DNA of 64,000 nucleotides, from NCBI GenBank assembly GCA_037389465.1, contig JAZARR010000123.1:690501-754500 (forward strand). The letters run 5' to 3'. Below, piece after piece: positions 58,355 to 64,000 of this stretch. A program made the translations under genes and the position numbers. Below the pieces are notes generated by a model, which saw only the letters and a program-made list of their open reading frames with translations, searched no databases and had not been told where the DNA came from. Positions within the stretch are counted from its first letter, which is position 1; every line of letters begins with the position of its first letter. The stretch comes from Baylisascaris procyonis. Its lineage: Eukaryota; Nematoda; Chromadorea; Rhabditida; Ascarididae.

Positions 58355-59289
58355 ATGATTTCACTTATTTCGACGTATTTCCGGTGGCGTCGTTTTTGTG
58401 TAGTGGGCAATATTGCCAGACCACTCGCTTTGTTGAGCCTAGAACTTGTTCATACTGGTTCAGAGGTATGCATTGCTTAAAAACATAGGTAGAGAAACGA
58501 GGAGGCAAAATTATAGCTTTAATCACCTAGGGAATGTGATCAGACCAGTTCGGAGGCAGGGATCGAGTAAAATTGGTTGAGGCGATACTTATCTCCGAAC
58601 CCATGTCACGGGGCCAGAGCCATCATGAGGCAAAGGTCACGGCCTGACGAGTGACCTACATCTATTAATCTACGTCCATTCTTAGTGCAATCTACTGTTA
58701 AGATCTCAAGCTCGATTTGCTCACCTTCTTTGACTAATTTTTGAACGCTCTAGAGCAACGTGAAGTCTTGGCATGGGAATTTTTTTTGCTGTTACGGATC
58801 GAGCGGAAGAGAAAAATAAGTTTTTTATTGAAAACTTGCATAGCTAGTCAGCTTAAAAATTTTGCAAACGATATTTGAACTTTGATAGGTTATCACCTGG
58901 AAGAATAACTGCATTTTTGATCGTTGCACCATTTTATTTACTACTCGATAGATCAAACGAGCCAAACTGCAAAAAGCGCACATTGCGTCCTCTTCTTTTT
59001 TTTTTTCTAGTTATATGATGTGCATGCTACAAATACTGCTGGAAAGTTGTGTTTCGGTCGTATTGCGTCGGACGTTTGCGCCCGGCTCCTATCCTGGGCT
59101 CTTGCGCCTCCCGACCCAAAAAGTGATTCCGGGAAAAATTATATTCATGAGTTAATCCGACTTACTTGCTTCCCTACCGTGCCTCACTTTTTAGCTTTTA
59201 ATTTAGTGTTTATTTATGAACGAATTGATTTGCGATCCTTTATTTATATTAAGTATGATGCAGAAATAGTTACGAATATTAGTCAATGA
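58355..59289 (+). CDS. Candidate plus-strand gene divergent from the small Gln-rich gene
   Basis: Exon 1 runs 58355-58465 from ATG, reads MISLISTYFRWRRFCVVGNI, continues ARPLALLSLELVHTGSE and ends GAG/GTATGC. Exon 2 starts at 59011 after a long pyrimidine tract and CTAG, in matching phase 0, reading LYDVHATNTAGKLCFGRIAS then DVCARLLSWALAPPDPK, with GC content well above its surroundings. It stays open to a stop at 59287, giving 129 residues, but the AT-rich second half may be intron (possible donor AAAAA/GTGATT near 59121). A third open stretch, 59392-59544, begins after TTTAGTTCAG and reads LVGQKAFTSKWSGKLFRRVT before its own stop, and may be the true last exon. The basic, hydrophobic N-terminus could be a mitochondrial targeting or signal sequence. 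I do not recognise the family. Confidence 0.45.
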
Positions 59290-59544
59290 GCACAGATACC
59301 TAGAAACGACATAAATTTTCTCCTGCAAAAAAAAACTGAAGGAAATAATATCCTTCAACTTTTTTAGCCCAATTCATTGGTTTTAGTTCAGTTAGTAGGA
59401 CAGAAAGCGTTCACATCGAAGTGGTCCGGTAAACTATTCCGGAGAGTGACAAGTAATTTGTGGTTAGTTCCAGTCATGATACTGGCTGAATTTGCCCCCA
59501 AATCGTACCTTAATTTCGCAATCGCTTTTACGGATATTAATTAA

Positions 59545-60387
59545 AAAAACTGGATGGCACATGTTCACTCTATATTTTTGCTCATTTTCATGGTCATATC
59601 AATTGCTTTCGACGCTTAATTTCTTTTAAAATATTTCAAGAATACTATATTTTCATCTATTTCATAAGTCATACCGTCCATTTGTTAATGTTAAGGGAAC
59701 CACTTGAGGTCCTCACACCATCCCCATTCACTATCACAGAATTGATATGGTTTGACAAGCGAAAGATTTCCATTGATTTAATGAGTTAATCCCTTTTGTG
59801 GCCCGACCGATAACCTCACACTACCATTAAGTCAAAGACTTTATGTGTATGGATGTAGCACAAATCATTTCATAAGCAGTTTGGCATGTACAACAGTTAT
59901 TTCTTGGGGATTTCGTTCATCTCATTTTCGCTACTGCGGAAGGGTAAAGAAATAGCAGTACTTATTTATCTGCTCCTTTTCTAATTACCCTCACTCAGGA
60001 ATTCCCCGTGTATTAGTTGCTGTCCTTTGTTTTTGCCTATCTGGGCAAGAATGAGTGAGAATAGCGATGCCGCGGTTGCCCGAGGCACTCCTAAATCAAG
60101 TAGAGAGCAAAGGGAGGGACGAGGGGGGATTGGGGGAATGGAGCTGTATGCATAAGGTCATGAGTTGGATATTGCGTTCATAATGGGATTTTCCGATGCT
60201 TTCGTCGTGTTTAATATATGTATTGATGGGATGATTTCCTAGGCTTGCCGATGTTTCCTTAATTATAAATGGCTCATGTGGTACTATCATTCAGATTGTT
60301 TATGTTAAATTTTAGATTATTCATATAAAGCGATCGATGAGTAAATTTTTATTTATTTATCGATCCATATTGATCGTTATTGATTTT
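59545..60387. other. Region upstream of CKS
   Basis: No TATA box or initiator is evident. A 64-codon minus-strand frame (60096-60290, starting MIVPHEPF) is open without splice support. Confidence 0.4.
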
Positions 60388-60400
60388 TTCTTATTTCAGT
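60388..60400 (+). promoter_or_regulatory. Acceptor site ahead of the CKS start codon (probable trans-splice site)
   Basis: A pyrimidine tract ending TTATTTCAG stops at 60400, and the CKS start codon follows at 60418. There is no in-frame coding sequence before it. In nematodes an acceptor this close to the first ATG usually receives a spliced leader. A 5' UTR intron would look the same, and transcript ends would separate the two. Confidence 0.6.
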
Positions 60401-60417
60401 TCACTGTTATTATCGCA

Positions 60418-62594
60418 ATGACCACGGGGCCAAACGATTTTTTCTACTCGAACAAATATCAGGACGACGAATACGAATATAGGTATCGTTTTGCATTTAT
60501 TGCTTATTTGTTACGGCATGATTCATCGTATTTGCTCATGAGCAAAGATTTTCCATCGTAGATGAGCTGATTTCTTCCATATCCACTTCCAAGTTCTCTG
60601 CACTTTTTTCCCTGACTAGCTCCAAGAACATGAAAAAATGGCTTAAAGCATTTGCTGGTAGCCTAAATTTGCTGTTGTGAGGTGCTTAGCGATCTTTTTT
60701 GTGTTGAGGATTGGCTCGAGGTGTGCCAAGTAAGCCATCTTACCTGCAAATGTTCTCAGAAAGTAAAAACATCGCTCCTGATAGTCATATAACATCTGGG
60801 GGAATTTGTACCGCTTTTTTGTATTTAGCAGTGCACTGTTTTTTTGCATTCTTTTTTTACTACGTTGTGCTGCCTTTTATTTACTCTGTTTATTCCCTTC
60901 TATTTATAATTCAGCGTTAATGAAACATCTGAAAAGATGGTTCGCATTCTTTTTAGTATGTAGATGCGGATTATATCATCACGGCAACAGCTGTAAGGTC
61001 GCGGCGCCTCCGTTTTTATATTTGTAAGGACGCCAAGCCGTCCATCTTTTATTCTTTTGTTTGGTTCTTTCTCATTTTTTTCTCCCATTCTTATATTTTT
61101 CAACAATTTGGGATATTTTGTTTCCGTTTGTTTATAGCTTCTTTTTTCGATTTATCCGTCATAGATTAGTTGGAGTTTTAAAAAAGTGTTGAGAGTAGGG
61201 GGGGCGAGCGTCTTAAACATCCACTCAGAATTTTCTGCAAGTTATATTAGGAAGTGAAGAAAAGTTTGTTTTTCAGACACGTGCATGTCACAAAGGAGGT
61301 AGCAAAACTCATTCCGAAGAACAGGTTGATGACCGAATCGGAATGGCGCAGTCTAGGTATCCAGCAAAGCCCAGGATGGGTCCATTATATGATTCATGGG
61401 CCAGAGCGTCATGTAAGCCTCTTCTTTTCTTGCTTTTTCGATGCAAAACACGGCGCTTATATCACGAGGCTTTTGTTCGAAAAGATTTTTGGAGAATTTT
61501 TAGAGGTCGTGGGTGGTTTGTGTGTGGACTCGGTTTATAGCATCCACGATCTCTGACGGTTCACGAAGGCTGCATTCAACGTTCTCTATCTTCGCTAGCA
61601 TTTGTCAGAGCTAAGCGGGCAATTGTTCAACTGAGATTAGATGAGAAGAATTATGAGAAAATGTTAAGTGAAATATGTGGAAGACACGCAAATAAGGACA
61701 GCAAGCCGAAAATAAAATCCCCATTGATTTACAGGTTGACTATGTAATGGTTTATTTCGAGAGTATAGAATATTTCATAACTTCTCAAGTAGTAAATGGC
61801 AGCAATTTGTGAAGATGTAAGAAAATTGTGGCTCCAATAGAGTCAGACAAGGAGTGATCTAAAGGTTCTTACATAGATTTCAACTGAAACGCTGAAAAGT
61901 GGCCGATTTCCTTACTTGATTGCAAGCTAAAATGTAGAATTATATATGAAGTAGCCCATCTAACTTTTTTTAGGGAAACAGACAAATATATTAGTAGTCC
62001 TGTGATCGTTTTCATTTAAGTGCCGAAACAAAGTTGTGCATTTAATTTGTGGTCATCCTATGTGTTCAACTTATGAGTTGTTGCCAGTGGTCAGGAGATG
62101 ACCATAGTAGCCAGTGGTCAATATATGGCCTGAATAAGCTCTCATATGCATGAATTCTTTTAATGTCGATATCCTCGAGCATATTTTTGATATGCCCCTG
62201 TATCCGATAGCTTTTTCACGACAGTCATGAAGACTAAGGCGGTAAAATCTAGTAGTAACGTGAATTCAAGAAATTTGCATGTATAAGTTTGAATGAGGAA
62301 GTCTTTGATCACTGAGAAAGTATTATTGGGCTTCTTTGTGCATTTTTTTTTCAACATAATGTTGCAACCACCGATTAATCTGGCAAGAGGGATTTTAAAA
62401 AGCGCGTAATACATGAGATCCCTTGGCGCACTTTCCTGTTTATTTTATAAAAATAGGATGATGCTTTTCAGCCAAAGGTAAACGATTTAATGGGATATTA
62501 CTTTTTTCAGGTGCTTTTGTTCAGGCGTCCGTTGCCGAAGAAGAATAATACTGCTGCGCAAAAGGGGAGTAATGTGGTTGGAGTACGCGGTTGA
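60418..62594 (+). CDS. cks-1: Cyclin-dependent kinase regulatory subunit (CKS), three exons, complete
   Basis: CKS proteins are small adaptors that bind the Cdk C-lobe and dock the kinase on phosphorylated substrates during mitosis and meiosis. Coding exons: 60418-60482, 61277-61412 and 62511-62594. All introns are GT-AG (794 and 1098 bp) and phases agree, giving 94 residues. The family hallmarks are visible: YSNKY near residues 10-14, EYRHVHV at 20-26, [11 protein letters not shown] around 43-53, PGWVHYMIH at 54-62, GPERH hinge at 63-67, and [10 protein letters not shown]. The residues that form the anion-binding pocket in human CKS1 (K11, R20, S51, W54, R71) are all present at the shifted positions K13, R22, S53, W56 and R73. 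Length and wording follow C. elegans CKS-1. The ATG lies 18 bp after a TTATTTCAG acceptor, which fits trans-splicing or a 5' UTR intron. Identification is secure; the orthology label is by family resemblance. Confidence 0.95.
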
Positions 62595-62844
62595 AGCGCT
62601 GCATTTTGCTCGATACGGCTTACATGTTCGGCTTCTGTCTCTTGCATCGAAATCTGTGACCATTTAATGTACATAACTGTGCTCATGCTATTCTACTCCT
62701 TGAGAAAGAAGGGAAGAACTTGTATACCGATAATATAGGAGTATATATGGGGTCTAAGGAAGGTAGCATATGGGGGAGGGAGAGTGAAAGGGGGTGTTTT
62801 TTTTGTAAATTTGTAACTGGGAAGGAAAAGTGCTCTGATCTTAC
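62595..62844. other. CKS 3' flank
   Basis: The CKS 3' UTR should start here. No clear AATAAA follows the stop codon within 250 bp, so a variant signal may be used. Confidence 0.4.
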
Positions 62845-62958
62845 AAGGGCAATTGCCCAGAAGGAAAAGAGGTCATGTTGGGGTGGATTGACTTTAAGGC
62901 GTCTGAGTTCGCCGCAATTAACGTTGATGTTTCGAGGATGAAGCAGGAGAACAAGCAT
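62845..62958 (-). other. Minus-strand exon candidate downstream of CKS
   Basis: From a possible ATG at 62958 the minus strand reads MLVLLLHPRNINVNCGELRR then LKVNPPQHDLFSFWAIAL and ends CTT/GTAAGATC, a very good donor. The plus strand is open across the same bases (CKFVTGKEKCSDLTRAIAQ), so the stretch may simply be the CKS 3' UTR. Confidence 0.25.
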
Positions 62959-63120
62959 GTATATTCCTCACTATGCAAAGAATTGTGGCTTCTCATTTTT
63001 ATCGCTGAATTTGTGTGAATTCTGAAGTGGTTAGCGAGAAACTATGTTCATTTGTTATTGAGGAGTATTTATGCATTTCACTTGTTTGGGAAATGCTCTT
63101 TTCGTCTTTTTTTTTTTTTT

Positions 63121-63370
63121 CTAGAGAGCAGATATGCAAATTCATTCGATCCCGCTTTATGCCGCCGCATCATTATTCACATTTTTTCATTGTCATCGAG
63201 CTCATTGCTATATTCGAAGTGGGAATAAATGTTCTCTTATTTCATTTAAACCGTTTTATTGTGCTACAAGAAAATTTGGATTGCCATTTTATTGGTTGCA
63301 ATTTTGTTGCATTAAAATCACTCAAATTATATTTTTGTTTTTTTGCAAAACATCGAAATTGTATGCTGTA
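63121..63370 (+). other. Possible first exon of a further plus-strand gene
   Basis: A run of T and CTAG at 63106-63124 is followed by an ATG reading MQIHSIPLYAAASLFTFFHC, which could be a signal peptide; the frame stays open to a stop at 63373. A second frame over the same bases is also open. Evidence is limited to the acceptor and the hydrophobic start. Confidence 0.22.
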
Positions 63371-63373
63371 TAA

Positions 63374-64000
63374 GTATAGTTTTCTCATGAATTGCACTTT
63401 TAATTGTAAGAGAGCTTAGAGGAGGGTCTTCAATTGTTGCAAAATTAAAAACTGCACTTTTTTTTTCTGTGATTATTAAAATTTGATTATGAATGATTCG
63501 TGAGACGCTAATTTGGCACAAAAATTTGCATAAAATTACCTATGAGATCATATGATTCGCTTTGCTTTTTTTGCGAAAGAAACGTTGAATTTTGATGCGT
63601 CTTTTGTGGCTTTTTCCTTTGAGAGGCAAATTGCTGGGCGGTCTGTGCGCTTATAATGGGGAACTTGCAATTAAGTGCACGTATATCAAATTTGCAATTA
63701 GTATTTGCATAAGGCCATGGCCAGAAAAAAGAGTTGTGTAGAGGGGGCGGAAAGGAGGGGATTTCTCTGAAAACAGGTGGATTCTAGTGCGTTGTTTAGC
63801 TGCTTAAGATGAAATAAAGCTTTGGATCGGTATGAATGAATTTTATTGAGAAGTCATACTGGAGATCAGCTGGCTGTGGAAGCGGAAGATTGGATCGAGG
63901 CGAAGCGAAATTCGGCTGGAAGCGAAATAAAAGATCGGAAAAGTGGGGTGTTATGAAGTGCGACCTCGTTCTGCATTTCTGTGGGATGAACTTCCAATAT
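63374..64000. other. AT-rich tail of the window
   Basis: No gene was recognised. An AATAAA lies near 63815. The last 150 bases are somewhat richer in GC and could be exon of a gene that continues beyond the window. Confidence 0.35.

Noticed and set aside
63015..63419. 134-codon plus-strand frame
   Set aside because: No ATG at its start, Phe/Leu/Cys-heavy wording and a T run inside; a splice acceptor at 63124 makes a shorter exon in another frame at least as likely.

Overview
The window is eukaryotic and reads as nematode genomic DNA. It is AT-rich, with long AT-rich introns, long (TA)n microsatellites, ATG codons lying directly behind splice-acceptor sites (as in spliced-leader trans-splicing), and a CKS protein that follows the C. 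elegans form. The multi-kilobase introns and the Penelope-like element suggest a strongylid (hookworm-like) worm; that placement is inference. Nothing bacterial or viral was seen.

Four parts can be told apart. (1) 1-50 kb, mostly intron-like DNA. Short stretches on the minus strand read as exons of one or more long genes. The best are 2793-3014 (with the stop codon), 9997-10146 and 45873-46149; others at 15.7, 20.8, 27.2, 29.0 and 46.4 kb are weaker. The predicted protein is rich in Ser, Tyr, Pro, Asn and Gln, like the flexible parts of transcription regulators, but I found no DNA-binding domain and do not name it. (2) 32.08-33.08 kb, a decayed Penelope-like retroelement: only the GIY-YIG endonuclease end, frameshifted, between about 184-bp inverted repeats that carry a hammerhead-like motif. 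(3) 50.8-54.9 kb, a possible minus-strand gene head-to-head with a well-supported five-exon plus-strand gene for a compact Schlafen-type (AlbA_2) protein. (4) 57.4-62.6 kb, a candidate small minus-strand gene and a candidate plus-strand gene arranged divergently, then a complete three-exon CKS (cyclin-dependent kinase regulatory subunit) gene.

The two firm genes are independent: CKS acts in cell-cycle control through Cdk, and the Schlafen-domain protein is probably an RNA endonuclease-type protein. In C. elegans, Schlafen-domain proteins form the PUCH nuclease that trims piRNA precursors, so the second gene is the most interesting here.

The rest is repeats: ten (TA)n arrays, several minisatellites, purine tracts, G/C runs, dispersed short repeats and a tRNA-like relic. 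Exon calls were made by eye from reading frame, splice sites and phase agreement; there was no transcript or homology search.
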